A DNA stretch of 64,000 nt from positions 10,786-74,785 of the forward strand of contig NZ_JYOA01000011.1 in NCBI RefSeq assembly GCF_000955805.1. The letters are read 5' to 3'. This DNA comes from Pseudomonas sp. 21 (GTDB taxonomy: Bacteria > Pseudomonadota > Gammaproteobacteria > Pseudomonadales > Pseudomonadaceae). Positions within the stretch are counted from its first letter, which is position 1. Each line of letters starts with the position of its first letter. The translations under genes were made by a program, and so were the position numbers. Positions 17,613 through 29,564 of this stretch are shown here, piece after piece. The notes below the pieces were generated by a model. That model ran no database searches. It saw only the letters and a program-made list of their open reading frames with translations, and was not told the origin of the DNA.

Positions 17613-18144
17613 GGGCGTACTCCTGAAGTCGGACCAGGGCCTGGTCGGTGATGCCGGTCGAGAGCGCGTTCATCTGCAGCAGCAAGGTGCCGCTGCCCGC
17701 CAGGCAGTCGGACAGGCCGCTGGAAGAGCGGCTCTCGCATTGCGCGGCAACGTACCAGCGGGGCGCGCTGCTCAGTTCAGCCAGTTGGTCGGGAGTGGCC
17801 AGGTCGTTGCCCCGGTAGGTGCGTGCCCGGGTCAGCAGTGCGCTGCTGGCGGCGTTCTCCGGTTCGAGCCAGAGCCGGTCGCAGAGCAACACCTCTTGCT
17901 GGTTCTGCGCGGTGCTGATGCAGGTGTCGGCTTCGCCCACGGCCATCGACGGGCTGTAGCGGGTCCGGTCGAGGGCTTCGCTGATCGCCGAGTCGGCGCC
18001 ACCCAGCGCCGCCTGGTAGTCCCTGGACTCGGCCAGGCTGTTGTCCAGCAGCAGGCCGCTGCGCAGGTTGCCCAGGGTCAGGATGCTCAGCGCCAGCAGC
18101 AGGAGCAGGGCGATCAGCAGGGTCTGGCCACGTTGCCGGTTCAT
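17599..18144 (-). CDS. pilX: Minor pilin PilX
   Basis: 181 aa. N-terminus [21 protein letters not shown]: cleavage after Gly6 and a long hydrophobic helix without the Glu5 of other pilins, as is usual for PilX. Co-assembles with PilV, PilW and PilE into the priming complex that displays PilY1. Overlaps pilW (ATGA) upstream and pilY1 downstream. Confidence 0.88.
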   Translation of the reverse strand: MNRQRGQTLLIALLLLLALSILTLGNLRSGLLLDNSLAESRDYQAALGGADSAISEALDRTRYSPSMAVGEADTCISTAQNQQEVLLCDRLWLEPENAASSALLTRARTYRGNDLATPDQLAELSSAPRWYVAAQCESRSSSGLSDCLAGSGTLLLQMNALSTGITDQALVRLQEYARVQR

Positions 18145-18887
18145 GGCTGGTTCCTCAGGTAGAGCGTCTGCGTGAAGGCGTTGCACAGGCCGCGCGCACC
18201 GGTGCTTTGCGTCGTCGCGGGGTTCAGCGGGTCCTGGTAGGTGCAGTTCTCGGACAGCAGCGCGCGGCTGGAGGTGAGCACCAGGCCGGCGCGGAGCTGG
18301 TTGGTCGAGCCGACCGCGAACATCAGGTCGTGGATGCCGCTGGCCAGGGCGACCTCGCCGGTGGAGAGGGCGTTGTTGGTCTTGCACAGCAGCTCGCCGT
18401 CGACCAGGCGCAGGTGGCTGACCAACACCTGCGGGTTGCCCGCATCGTCATCGCTGTAGAGGGGAGCGCCGGTGCAATCCTGGTGTACCTGCGCCTCGCT
18501 GCGCTGAGGGCGCTGGTAGCGCAGGCACAGGCCGCGGCCGCCGGCATCCAGGCTGGTGCCCTTGCCTGCGTCGAAGGTGCACCCGGTGGCTGAGTCGGTC
18601 AGGGCCGGAAAGGGCCCCTCGCGGTCAATGACGAAGTCGTACTGCTGGTCATCGGCGGCAGTGGCGTGGCGCACCCAGGCGCTGTAGCCGGCACGCCCGC
18701 TCTCGCGCTGCAGCAGGTCGAGAATGAAGCGGGCATTGGCCTGGTTCTGCTGCTGCGCGTGATTGAAGGCAGCGTTGTCGCTGCCTGACAGGTAAATCTG
18801 CAGCACCCCGAACAGCACCATCACGCCCAGTGCGATGGCGACCATCAGTTCGATCAGGGACAGGCCGGTCTGGCGGTGCGCGGTCAT
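18141..18887 (-). CDS. pilW: Minor pilin PilW
   Basis: 248 aa. Short leader ending in Gly8, then LSLIELMVAIALGVMVLFGV with Glu5 conserved. Large beta-rich C-terminal domain with several cysteines (TGCTFDAGKG, GLCLRYQRP, ENCTYQDP). ATGA overlaps on both sides show translational coupling within the operon. Confidence 0.9.
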   Translation of the reverse strand: MTAHRQTGLSLIELMVAIALGVMVLFGVLQIYLSGSDNAAFNHAQQQNQANARFILDLLQRESGRAGYSAWVRHATAADDQQYDFVIDREGPFPALTDSATGCTFDAGKGTSLDAGGRGLCLRYQRPQRSEAQVHQDCTGAPLYSDDDAGNPQVLVSHLRLVDGELLCKTNNALSTGEVALASGIHDLMFAVGSTNQLRAGLVLTSSRALLSENCTYQDPLNPATTQSTGARGLCNAFTQTLYLRNQP

Positions 18888-19489
18888 GGCTGGAAGCTCA
18901 GGCGATAGCGCTCGACGCCACCGCCATCGCTGCCGGAAAGGCAGGCGGCGTCGTCATCGTCGGCAGTGGTCGGACTGCCGGCCTGGCAATTGCGGCTGTG
19001 CCAGGCCAGCTGGATCAGCAGCAGCGGCTGGCGCGAACTGGCGTCGCAGGTCTTGCCGTCGCGGCTGGGGCAGATGAAGGTGGCGTCGCTCAACAGCGCA
19101 TCGTCGGTGTTGAGCTTCAGGCGCAACTGCTCGACCCAGCAGGCCAGCTCACGACGGGCCCTGTCCGACTTGCCCAGGCCGCTGGTGGCGCAGCTCTGGC
19201 CGCTGCCCAGGCTGGGAAAGCCGGTGCCGGCCGGGACCAGGTAGGCCGCGTCCGCAGTGAGCTTGCCCTTGCTGACCAGCGCCTCGCGATTGGCCTGGAT
19301 GCTGCGGGCGAGGTCCGCAGCCAGCAGCAGGGCGTTCTGCCGCTGCTGGCTATCGTGGCTGTAGGCGATGGAGCGGCTCTGCAGGGCTAGCATGCCGAGC
19401 AGGGCGACGCTGGTGAGCATCACCGCGACCATGACCTCGATCAGATAGAAGCCCCGCTGGGCCACAGGGGATCGGCGTATCAGTCGCAT
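18884..19489 (-). CDS. pilV: Minor pilin PilV
   Basis: 201 aa. Leader ending in Gly13, then FYLIEVMVAVMLTSVALLGM. The PilV-like helix ends in ALQSRSIAYSHDSQQRQNAL, and four or more cysteines lie in the C-terminal domain. It overlaps the upstream fimT gene by 10 nt and pilW by 4 nt. Confidence 0.88.
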   Translation of the reverse strand: MRLIRRSPVAQRGFYLIEVMVAVMLTSVALLGMLALQSRSIAYSHDSQQRQNALLLAADLARSIQANREALVSKGKLTADAAYLVPAGTGFPSLGSGQSCATSGLGKSDRARRELACWVEQLRLKLNTDDALLSDATFICPSRDGKTCDASSRQPLLLIQLAWHSRNCQAGSPTTADDDDAACLSGSDGGGVERYRLSFQP

Positions 19490-19998
19490 GGGGCCACCGC
19501 TCCGCCGCGCTGCAGGCAGACCTTGCTCGAGTAGCGGCCGGCGGTCAGGGTGAAGACACGCGGGAAGCTGCCGCTGCCCATGGCGATGCCGTTGCCGTCG
19601 AATGCCAGCGACCCCGCCTGCTCCTGGGTGACGAGCACATTGCCGGAATCGTCGAGACGGGTCCTGCGTAACTCGATCTCCCGGTGACCCTCCAGTTCAC
19701 CGCCGCGCAGTCGCCCCACGCTCAGCACGGAGGTCCAGTCGCCGCTGCTCTGCGGCGTCACCTGCACCGGCTGGCGACCGATCTGCGCCTGGGCGCGGGC
19801 GTACTGCAATACCGCGACCAGTTGCTTGCTGGTGCTCTGGGCGCGATTGCGGTTGATCAGCAGGTCGAAGGAGGGCACCGCGATGCCCAGCAGAATCGCC
19901 AGGATCGCGATGGTCACCATCGCTTCGATCAGGGTGAAACCGTGCTGAACCCGTTGGGGACATGCAGGGGCGTGCAACTGAGTCTTGGGTGAATCCAT
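19480..19998 (-). CDS. fimT: FimT/GspH-type minor pseudopilin, first gene of the minor pilin operon
   Basis: 172 aa. Leader ending in Gly20, then FTLIEAMVTIAILAILLGIAVPSF and a GspH/FimT globular domain (AQSTSKQLVAVLQYARAQA). It occupies the first position held by fimU or fimT in P. aeruginosa-type clusters; which of the two names applies is not certain. FimT-like pilins have been linked to DNA binding in natural transformation in other genera. The 189-nt upstream gap contains two perfect inverted repeats. Confidence 0.82.
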   Translation of the reverse strand: MDSPKTQLHAPACPQRVQHGFTLIEAMVTIAILAILLGIAVPSFDLLINRNRAQSTSKQLVAVLQYARAQAQIGRQPVQVTPQSSGDWTSVLSVGRLRGGELEGHREIELRRTRLDDSGNVLVTQEQAGSLAFDGNGIAMGSGSFPRVFTLTAGRYSSKVCLQRGGAVAPCD

Positions 19999-20044
19999 CT
20001 TCTCGCCATCGACATGAAGCGCCGTGTTCTGGTGCTTCCTTTCG

Positions 20045-20119
20045 TGCCAGGGGCACGGTCCTTGATGGCGTGGTTTTTATCGCGGCGAGCGGCAGAGGCG
20101 ATTTAAGACGATTCTTAAA
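20045..20119. promoter_or_regulatory. Two perfect inverted repeats upstream of the minor pilin operon
   Basis: CGTGCC-AGG-GGCACG at 20045-20059 and TTTAAGA-CGAT-TCTTAAA at 20102-20119 lie in the gap between eutC and fimT, 47-121 nt upstream of the fimT start. The region between them on the minus strand is A/T-richer (GATAAAAACC) and could hold the promoter. The binding protein is unknown. Confidence 0.45.
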
Positions 20120-20187
20120 GACGGCGGCGCGCTGCGCGGCATGTGGTCGCGTTCACGCTGTGGGCGGTCTGGCCAGCCGCCGATGAG

Positions 20188-20994
20188 TCAACCACTGATA
20201 AGAAAATTGCCATGCACTCCACTGCTGTCGCCCTCCAGTGCCGGAAGCTGCGCCTCGTCCTTCAGGTTCACTCCCGACAGCTGCCGGCGGCACGCCTCGC
20301 GCATCAGGTAGAGCAGGCGGTGCGTGGCGAGGCCGTAGCTCAGGCCCTCCAGTCGGACGTTGGAGATGCAGTTGCGGTAGGCGTCGTTCAGGCCGACCTT
20401 CGGCGCCCAGGTGAAGTACAGGCCGAGGCTGTCCGGCGAGGAAAGGCCGGGGCGCTCGCCGATCAGGATCACCACCATCTTCGCCCGCAGCAGCTCGGCA
20501 ACTTCGTCGGCCACGGCGACCCGGCCCTGTTGCACCAGTGCGACCGGCGACAGGCTCCAGCCCTCGTTGCGCGCCTGTTCCTCCATGCGTTCGAGGAAGG
20601 GCAGGCTGTGGCGCTGCACGGCCAGTGAGGAGAGCCCGTCGGCGATCACCACGGCGAGGTCGTAGCCTTGCGGATGGCGGTCGGCATGGCGGCGCAGGAT
20701 CTCTACCGAATCTTCGCTCAGGCGGCGGCCGAGATCGGGGCGTTGCAGATAGGTGTCGCGGTCGTCGGCGGCGCTATGCAGCAGCAGCGTCTCGCGGCCG
20801 CGTTCGGCCAGTTGCGCGGCGAGGCCATCGCGGTCGAACGGCAGGTGCACGGCGTCACGCGCCTGGGCGTGGGCGAACTGGAAATCCAGCTGCGCGCCGG
20901 TCGGCAGGCTGGTGCCGGCGCGGCCCAGGGCGATGCGCGCGGAGGTCAGCCGGCGCAGCTCCTGCCAGGGGTTGGGGGTGAAGCTGTCGCTCAT
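20188..20994 (-). CDS. eutC: Ethanolamine ammonia-lyase small subunit
   Basis: 268 aa. EutC sequence with [28 protein letters not shown] split around the GRAG motif, and later [14 protein letters not shown] and [20 protein letters not shown]. It forms, with EutB, the adenosylcobalamin-dependent lyase that converts ethanolamine to acetaldehyde and ammonia. GAGGAG precedes the ATG at 20994, 25 nt after eutB. No microcompartment shell genes are present, as expected for pseudomonads. Confidence 0.95.
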   Translation of the reverse strand: MSDSFTPNPWQELRRLTSARIALGRAGTSLPTGAQLDFQFAHAQARDAVHLPFDRDGLAAQLAERGRETLLLHSAADDRDTYLQRPDLGRRLSEDSVEILRRHADRHPQGYDLAVVIADGLSSLAVQRHSLPFLERMEEQARNEGWSLSPVALVQQGRVAVADEVAELLRAKMVVILIGERPGLSSPDSLGLYFTWAPKVGLNDAYRNCISNVRLEGLSYGLATHRLLYLMREACRRQLSGVNLKDEAQLPALEGDSSGVHGNFLISG

Positions 20995-21019
20995 CGAAAA
21001 CTCCTCAGGCGATTGGCCC

Positions 21020-22414
21020 TCAGGCCAGTTGCGCAAGCGCGTGGCGGAAGGCGCCGGGAAGCTGGCCGGCCATTTCGATCCGGCCATCGTGCTGGCGGAG
21101 GATTTCCATGCGCTCCAGCCACGCCTCGAACTCCGGCGCCGGCCGCAGGCCCAGCGTCTGGCGCGCGTAGAGCGCGTCGTGGAAGGAGGTGGTCTGGTAG
21201 TTGAGCATCACGTCGTCGGAACCGGGGATGCCCATGATGAAGTTGATGCCGGCCACGCCCAGCAGCGTCAGGAGCATGTCCATGTCGTCCTGGTCGGCCT
21301 CGGCGTGGTTGGTGTAGCAGATGTCGCAGCCCATGGGCACGCCGAGCAGCTTGGCGCAGAAGTGGTCTTCCAGCCCGGCGCGGATGATCTGCTTGCCGTT
21401 GTACAGGTACTCCGGGCCGATGAAGCCGACCACGGTGTTCACCAGGAACGGCTTGAAGTGCCGCGCCACCGCGTAGGCGCGGGTTTCGCAGGTCTGCTGG
21501 TCGACGCCGTGGTGGGCGTTGGCGGATAGCGCGCTGCCCTGGCCGGTCTCGAAGTACATGAGGTTGTCGCCGAGCGTCCCGCGTTTCTGCGACAGCCCGG
21601 CCTCGTAGCCTTCCTGGAGGATCGACAGGCTCACGCCGAAGCTGGCGTTGGCGGCCTCGGTGCCGGCGATGGACTGAAACACCAGGTCCAGCGGCGCCCC
21701 GCGGTTGATCGCCTCGATGGAACTGGTGACGTGGGTGAGCACGCAGGACTGGGTGGGAATCTCGTAGCGCTGGATGATCGCGTCGAGCATCTCCAGCAGC
21801 GTGCAGATCGATTGCAGGCTGTCGGTGGCCGGGTTGATGCCGAGCATGGCGTCGCCGTTGCCGTAGAGCAGGCCGTCGAGCACGCTGGCGGCGATGCCGG
21901 CCGGGTCGTCCGTGGGGTGGTTGGGTTGCAGCCGCGTGGACATGCGCCCGCGCAGGCCCATGGTGTTGCGGAAGCGGGTGACCACGCGGATTTTCTGCGC
22001 GACCAGCACCAGGTCCTGCACGCGCATGATCTTCGACACCGCCGCCGCCATCTCCGGCGTCAGGCCCGGCGCCAGGGCGCGCAGGCTGGTTTCGTCGGCT
22101 GCATCGCCGAGCAGCCAGTCGCGCAGGCCACCCACCGTGAGGTGGCTGACCGGCGCAAAGGCCTGGCGATCGTGAGTGTCGATGATCAGCCGGGTGACCT
22201 CGTCGCTCTCGTAGGGAATCAGCGCCTCGTCGAGGAAGTGCTTGAGCGGGATGTCGGCCAGCGCCATCTGCGCGGCGACGCGCTCGGCATCGCTGCCGGC
22301 GGCGACCCCGGCGAGGCGGTCGCCGGAGCGCGCCGGGCTGGCCTTGGCCATCACCTCGCGCAGGCTGTCGAAGCGCCAGGTCTGGCCACCGACGCTGTGG
22401 ACGAATCCGGACAT
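21020..22414 (-). CDS. eutB: Ethanolamine ammonia-lyase large subunit
   Basis: 464 aa, full length. TIM-barrel catalytic subunit. Recognisable segments are [21 protein letters not shown] split at the [12 protein letters not shown] core, [16 protein letters not shown], and [20 protein letters not shown]. The start at 22414 follows GAGGAG and lies 12 nt after the eat stop. The long upstream in-frame extension is shadow of eat. Confidence 0.96.
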   Translation of the reverse strand: MSGFVHSVGGQTWRFDSLREVMAKASPARSGDRLAGVAAGSDAERVAAQMALADIPLKHFLDEALIPYESDEVTRLIIDTHDRQAFAPVSHLTVGGLRDWLLGDAADETSLRALAPGLTPEMAAAVSKIMRVQDLVLVAQKIRVVTRFRNTMGLRGRMSTRLQPNHPTDDPAGIAASVLDGLLYGNGDAMLGINPATDSLQSICTLLEMLDAIIQRYEIPTQSCVLTHVTSSIEAINRGAPLDLVFQSIAGTEAANASFGVSLSILQEGYEAGLSQKRGTLGDNLMYFETGQGSALSANAHHGVDQQTCETRAYAVARHFKPFLVNTVVGFIGPEYLYNGKQIIRAGLEDHFCAKLLGVPMGCDICYTNHAEADQDDMDMLLTLLGVAGINFIMGIPGSDDVMLNYQTTSFHDALYARQTLGLRPAPEFEAWLERMEILRQHDGRIEMAGQLPGAFRHALAQLA

Positions 22415-22425
22415 GGCGCTACTCC

Positions 22426-23790
22426 TCAGCCCTGGCTGGCGAACGATGCATCGGTGCCGCGGTTGAGGCTGATGACGATGCTGCAGATGGAGCAGCCACC
22501 GATCATCAGCACCAGGAACACCGAGGCGATGACGCCGTTGAACCAGAGCATGGCGGCCAGGCACACCAGCGCCAGGGCCAGCGCGATGGCCGGCACCACC
22601 GGGTAGCCCGGCGCGCGGAAGCTGCGCTCCAGGTCCGGCTCGCTGCGGCGCAGCTTGAACAGGCTGAACATGCTCATGATGTACATGACGATGGCGCCGA
22701 ACACGCTCATGGTGATCATCGCCGCGGTCAGGGTCATGCCCTGCAGGCTGATCAGGCCGTCGCTGAAGATCGCCGCGATGCCCACGGCGCCGCCGGCAAG
22801 AATCGCCCGGTGCGGGGTCTGGAAGCGCGACAGCTTGGCCAGGCTGCGCGGCAGGAAGCCGGCACGGGCGAGGGCGAAGAACTGCCGCGAGTAGCCGAGG
22901 ATGATGCCGTGGAAGCTCGCCACGAGGCCGAACAGGCCGATCCACACCAGCATGTGCATCCAGGTGGAGTTGTTGCCGACCACGGCCTTCATCGCCTGTG
23001 GCAGCGGGTCGTTGATGTTCGACAGGGCGCGCCAGTCACCCACGCCGCCGGCGAAGATCATCACGCCGATGGCCAGGGTCACCAGGGTCAGGATGCCGGC
23101 GATGTAGGCGCGCGGGATGGTGCGTTTCGGGTCTTTCGCCTCCTCGGCAGCCATGGCCGCGCCCTCGATGGCGAGGAAGAACCAGATGGCGAACGGAATG
23201 GCGGCGAAGATGCCGGCCATGGCGGTGGAGCCGAACACGTCGGAGCCGGCCCAGCCGTTGAGCACGAAGTTGCTGAAGCTGAAGCCTGGCGCCACCACGC
23301 CCATGAACACCAGCAGCTCGGCTACCGCCAGCACGGTCACCACCAGTTCGAAGGTGGCGGCGATGCTCACGCCGAGGATGTTCAGGGTCATGAAGATCAC
23401 ATAGGCACCAGTGGCCGCCCACTTCGGATCGAGGCCGGGGAACTGCACGTTGAGGTAGGCGCCGATGGCCATGGCGATGGCCGGCGGGGCGAAGACGAAC
23501 TCGATCAACGTGGCGATGCCGGCGACCATCCCGCCGGTCTTGCCGAACGCCCGCAGGCTGTAGGCGAACGGCCCGCCGGCATGGGGAATGGCGGTGGTCA
23601 GCTCGGTGTAGCTGAAGATGAAGCAGGTGTACATCACCGCGACGATCAGCGTGGTGACGAGGAAACCCAGGGTGCCGGCGGCGGCCCAGCCGTAGCTCCA
23701 GCCGAAGTACTCGCCGGAGATCACCAGGCCCACGGCGAGCCCCCAGAGGTGCAGGGTGCCAAGCGTTGGTTTGAGTTGTGATGCGCTCAT
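22426..23790 (-). CDS. eat: Ethanolamine permease (APC superfamily)
   Basis: 454 aa with about 12 transmembrane helices. The APC-family first helix (LGTLHLWGLAVGLVISGEYF) and a conserved EEAKDPKRTIPRAYIAGI loop are present. It is first in the eat-eutB-eutC operon, so the substrate assignment to ethanolamine is strong. GAGAGG precedes the ATG (23790) at good spacing. The upstream 275 nt do not contain a sigma-54 promoter at a workable distance. Confidence 0.93.
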   Translation of the reverse strand: MSASQLKPTLGTLHLWGLAVGLVISGEYFGWSYGWAAAGTLGFLVTTLIVAVMYTCFIFSYTELTTAIPHAGGPFAYSLRAFGKTGGMVAGIATLIEFVFAPPAIAMAIGAYLNVQFPGLDPKWAATGAYVIFMTLNILGVSIAATFELVVTVLAVAELLVFMGVVAPGFSFSNFVLNGWAGSDVFGSTAMAGIFAAIPFAIWFFLAIEGAAMAAEEAKDPKRTIPRAYIAGILTLVTLAIGVMIFAGGVGDWRALSNINDPLPQAMKAVVGNNSTWMHMLVWIGLFGLVASFHGIILGYSRQFFALARAGFLPRSLAKLSRFQTPHRAILAGGAVGIAAIFSDGLISLQGMTLTAAMITMSVFGAIVMYIMSMFSLFKLRRSEPDLERSFRAPGYPVVPAIALALALVCLAAMLWFNGVIASVFLVLMIGGCSICSIVISLNRGTDASFASQG

Positions 23791-24065
23791 TGTTGTTATT
23801 CCTCTCTCCGCAAGGGATAGGCCGCAGTGGGGCGGGCCGCAGGGGCGTGGACGGATACCTGAGCTTCGATGGTAGTGGCGCACCGCCGTGCAAGACTTGA
23901 CCGCTGGAACCGGCTTTCGCCGTGCAGGGTCAACTGGTTGTTACCCATTGCCCCACACGTCACCCGGTGCTCGCTTCTGGTGCCGGAAATCGCCTGCCTG
24001 CCCCGTGCTGTGGCAGCTGCAGGCCAGGCGTGGCGCCGTGTCCGGCTGATCGGTAATGCATGGCG
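23791..24065. other. Divergent intergenic region between eat and the AraC gene
   Basis: No gene. Contains GGGTCAACTGGTTGTTACCC (23927-23946), an imperfect dyad that could be an AraC-type site for eat. The only GG-N10-GC match facing eat (23809-23824) is too close to the ATG to be its promoter. Confidence 0.4.
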
Positions 24066-24081
24066 AGGCACGGGAATTGCT
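24066..24081 (+). promoter_or_regulatory. Sigma-54 promoter of the AraC-family gene
   Basis: AGGCACGGGAATTGCT matches the -24/-12 consensus TGGCACG-N4-TTGCW at every informative base except the first. GG and GC are separated by exactly 10 nt. The predicted transcript start is about 24092, 60 nt before the ATG at 24152. EatR, encoded 3 kb away, is the obvious candidate activator. Confidence 0.75.
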
Positions 24082-24151
24082 TTGTTTATTCGTTCCCTTG
24101 TTTCCGGGAGCCTTGTGCCTTGCGCGTCTCAAAACAAGATCGGTAACCGAC

Positions 24152-25204
24152 ATGAGCCAGCCCCTGTTTTCCCCATCCGGCCTGAGCCTGCCCCTGGCCA
24201 GCAACATCGGCGTGCTGTCCGCCGCCGCCAGCGGCCTGGGTCGCTTCATCGGCGACCAGGGCGGCGACATCGATCGCGTCTTCGGCCGCGCCGGCATCGA
24301 CCCGGAGCGCCTGCTGCATCCGACCCTGAGCCTGGCGCTGACCAACTACTGCCAGGTGCTGGAAGAAGCCGCGCGACAGTCGGGCTGTGACAACTTCGGG
24401 CTGCGTTACGGCGAGCAGTTCCGCCCGCGCGAACTGGGCCTGCTGGGCTACGTCGGGCTGTGCTCGGAGACGCTGGAGGACGCGCTGAAGAACTTCGCCG
24501 CCGCCTTCCCCTATCACCAGCACGACACCCTGATCCGCCTGGTGGATTGCGGCGAGTGCTATCGCTTCGACTACCAGGTCCGCCACGGCGCGATCCTCGA
24601 TCGCCGCCAGGACGCCGAGCTGACCCTGGGCATGGCGCTGAACCTGATGCGCCACGCGCTCGGCCCCGAGTGGGCGCCCCGTGCGGTGAGTTTCGAGCAT
24701 GCACGGCCCGAAGGCTGGCAGGAACATGGCCGGGTGTTCGACGCGCCGGTGCTGTTCCAGCGCGGCTGCAACTCGATGCTGATTCCCAAGCGTGATCTCT
24801 ATGGCCGGCAGATGCCCGAGCGCGACGCCAACCTGCTGTTCCTGGTACAGGACGTGATCCGCCGCCTGGGCGAGCAGGGCGGTGCGCCCAACCTGGTCGA
24901 AGATGCCGGCACGCAGATTCGCCTGGCTCTCAGTGACGGCGAGCCCTCGCTGGAGCTGATCGCCGAGCAGCTGGAACTCACCACCGCGGGCTTGCAGCGC
25001 CGCCTGCGCGAGGCCGGGCTGAGCTTCAGCCAACTGGTGGAAAATACCCGCCGCGAGCTGGCGCTGCATTATCTGCGTCAGCCGCAACGGCCGATTTCCG
25101 AGCTGGCGCCGTTGCTCGGCTACTCCGAGACCAGCGCCTTTTCCCGCGCCTTCCGCCGCTGGTTCGGCGTGAGCCCGCGGCAGTGGCGCAGCGACGCGAG
25201 CTGA
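24152..25204 (+). CDS. AraC-family regulator in the ethanolamine locus
   Basis: 350 aa. N-terminal arabinose-binding-like domain of the OruR/ArgR/QhpR type (GLGRFIGDQGGDIDRVFGRA, then FGLRYGEQFRPRELGLLGYV) and a C-terminal AraC helix-turn-helix (LELIAEQLELTTAGLQRRLR, then ISELAPLLGYSETSAFSRAF). It is divergent from eat and expressed from a near-consensus sigma-54 promoter. The analogy to enterobacterial EutR (also AraC type, activator of eut genes) suggests it controls eat-eutBC; that is inference. The Shine-Dalgarno is weak. From memory, P. aeruginosa has no such gene between eat and the aldehyde dehydrogenase. Confidence 0.85.
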   Translation: MSQPLFSPSGLSLPLASNIGVLSAAASGLGRFIGDQGGDIDRVFGRAGIDPERLLHPTLSLALTNYCQVLEEAARQSGCDNFGLRYGEQFRPRELGLLGYVGLCSETLEDALKNFAAAFPYHQHDTLIRLVDCGECYRFDYQVRHGAILDRRQDAELTLGMALNLMRHALGPEWAPRAVSFEHARPEGWQEHGRVFDAPVLFQRGCNSMLIPKRDLYGRQMPERDANLLFLVQDVIRRLGEQGGAPNLVEDAGTQIRLALSDGEPSLELIAEQLELTTAGLQRRLREAGLSFSQLVENTRRELALHYLRQPQRPISELAPLLGYSETSAFSRAFRRWFGVSPRQWRSDAS

Positions 25205-25213
25205 GCATTCGCA

Positions 25214-25292
25214 TGTAGGAGCGGGCCATGCCCGCGATCGCCGGCTATGCCGGCGGCCTGCATACGGATCGCGGGCATGGCCCGCTCCTACA
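25214..25292. repeat. REP pair with perfect 26-bp arms
   Basis: Inverted copies of the Pseudomonas REP core (GTAGGAGCGGGCCATGCCC) at 25214-25239 and 25267-25292, complementary over all 26 positions, with a 27-nt spacer that itself contains a GCCGGC-rich hairpin. It lies 9 nt after the AraC stop. Confidence 0.85.
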
Positions 25293-25321
25293 AGAGCACT
25301 CTTCCTGTTTTCTCCGGGCAT

Positions 25322-25347
25322 AAAAAAGCGCGGCCCGTGGGCCGCGC
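25322..25347 (-). terminator. Rho-independent terminator of the aldehyde dehydrogenase gene
   Basis: GCGCGGCCC-GT-GGGCCGCGC with six T on the minus strand after the stem, about 60 nt beyond the dehydrogenase stop. A second GC-rich hairpin (25368-25387) precedes it without a T run. Confidence 0.88.
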
Positions 25348-25407
25348 AAAGATCGATTCGGGGGAGACCGCCCGGCGAGCCGGGCGGGGTCAATCAGCAG
25401 CGCGCAA

Positions 25408-26928
<1,521 letters not shown>

Positions 26929-26981
26929 GGTCGGATCTCCTGGGTCTTGTGCTTGTTGGGGAGGACGTTGAACAAGCGTAG

Positions 26982-26997
26982 AGCAAGGGCCGGGCCA
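26982..26997 (-). promoter_or_regulatory. Sigma-54 promoter of the aldehyde dehydrogenase gene
   Basis: On the minus strand TGGCCCGGCCCTTGCT: the -24 GG and -12 GC are 10 nt apart, and it differs from TGGCACG-N4-TTGCT at one position. Predicted transcript start ~26972, leaving a 44-nt leader. Confidence 0.8.
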
Positions 26998-27094
26998 TGC
27001 CAGTGAAAGCCCCGCGCCGCTTGGGTTGCGGCGAATCGAGCCGGGCGCCGGAAATCGCCCTGTAACGGCCCTGGCACAGGGCTGGGTGACACTT

Positions 27095-27112
27095 TGTCCC
27101 GTATTCGTGACA
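27095..27112. promoter_or_regulatory. Candidate EatR upstream activator site
   Basis: TGTC-N10-GACA dyad located 98-115 nt upstream of the -24 element of the aldehyde dehydrogenase promoter, the usual enhancer distance. A second short dyad TTGTC-T-GACAA lies at 27186-27196, closer to eatR. Assignment is by position only. Confidence 0.4.
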
Positions 27113-27251
27113 GTCGTGACCTGACGGTCGGACAGGCGTTGCATTGGGGTGGCGCGTGGGGGATGCTGTCCTGCGTTTCGGCGAATTGTCTGACAAACAG
27201 TCGCAGGAATCCGGGGCTGCCTCCCCGTCCCCCAAGCGGAGAACAACAAGA

Positions 27252-29162
<1,911 letters not shown>

Positions 29163-29170
29163 GCCTTGGC

Positions 29171-29260
29171 GGTTCGCGAGCAAGCTCGCTCCTACAACAA
29201 GCCTGCGCCCCGGCTGCTCTTCGTAGGACCGAGGGGGGCGCCTAGCCCTTGCTCGCGAAC
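29171..29260. repeat. Degenerate REP-like inverted repeat
   Basis: TTCGCGAGCAAGCTCGCTCC at the left and TTGCTCGCGAA at the right, with REP-type GTAGGA in between. It is a different REP variant from the GCGGGCC type found elsewhere in the window and lies just after the eatR stop. Confidence 0.6.
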
Positions 29261-29299
29261 GGATGCCCGGATCGTTCGGTGGTTGGGCGGTGCTCCGCT

Positions 29300-29331
29300 C
29301 CCTCTCCCTGACCTGGCCCTCTGGGAGAGGG
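29300..29331. repeat. CCCTCTCCC/GGGAGAGGG hairpin, common Pseudomonas intergenic repeat
   Basis: Nine-bp perfect arms separated by 14 nt, followed by CTGGGGTGAGGGG. The remaining sequence from 29261 to 29564 holds no recognisable gene; the mpl promoter must lie in its last ~100 nt. Confidence 0.55.
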
Positions 29332-29564
29332 CTGGGGTGAGGGGACAGAGCGCCTGGCAAGCTGGAGCCGGGCTCTGAAACCGCATGGGTATCGCTTCGC
29401 TCCACCCATCCTACGGTCCTTGCCTGTGACGGCTTTCGCTGCTCACCGGGAACCGTCTCCCCACCTCGTCGTCTGATGCCCCGGCGGCCGGCCGCGCGGG
29501 GGCGCGCTGTGCTACTCTGCCGCCCATTCGAAGCGCCTGGAAAGGCTTGATTGCAGGAGTCTGC

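Noticed and set aside
14457-17651. 1064-codon plus-strand open frame opposite pilY1
   Set aside because: Complement of pilY1 codon bias; no motif, no ribosome site, and pilY1 itself is clear.
23809-23824. GG-N10-GC match (cGGCCTATCCCTTGCG on the minus strand) before eat
   Set aside because: The predicted transcript start would be ~8 nt before the ATG, downstream of the ribosome site, so it cannot be the eat promoter as annotated.
23890-23902. GG...TTGC-like match facing eat
   Set aside because: GG and GC are separated by 9 nt, not 10.
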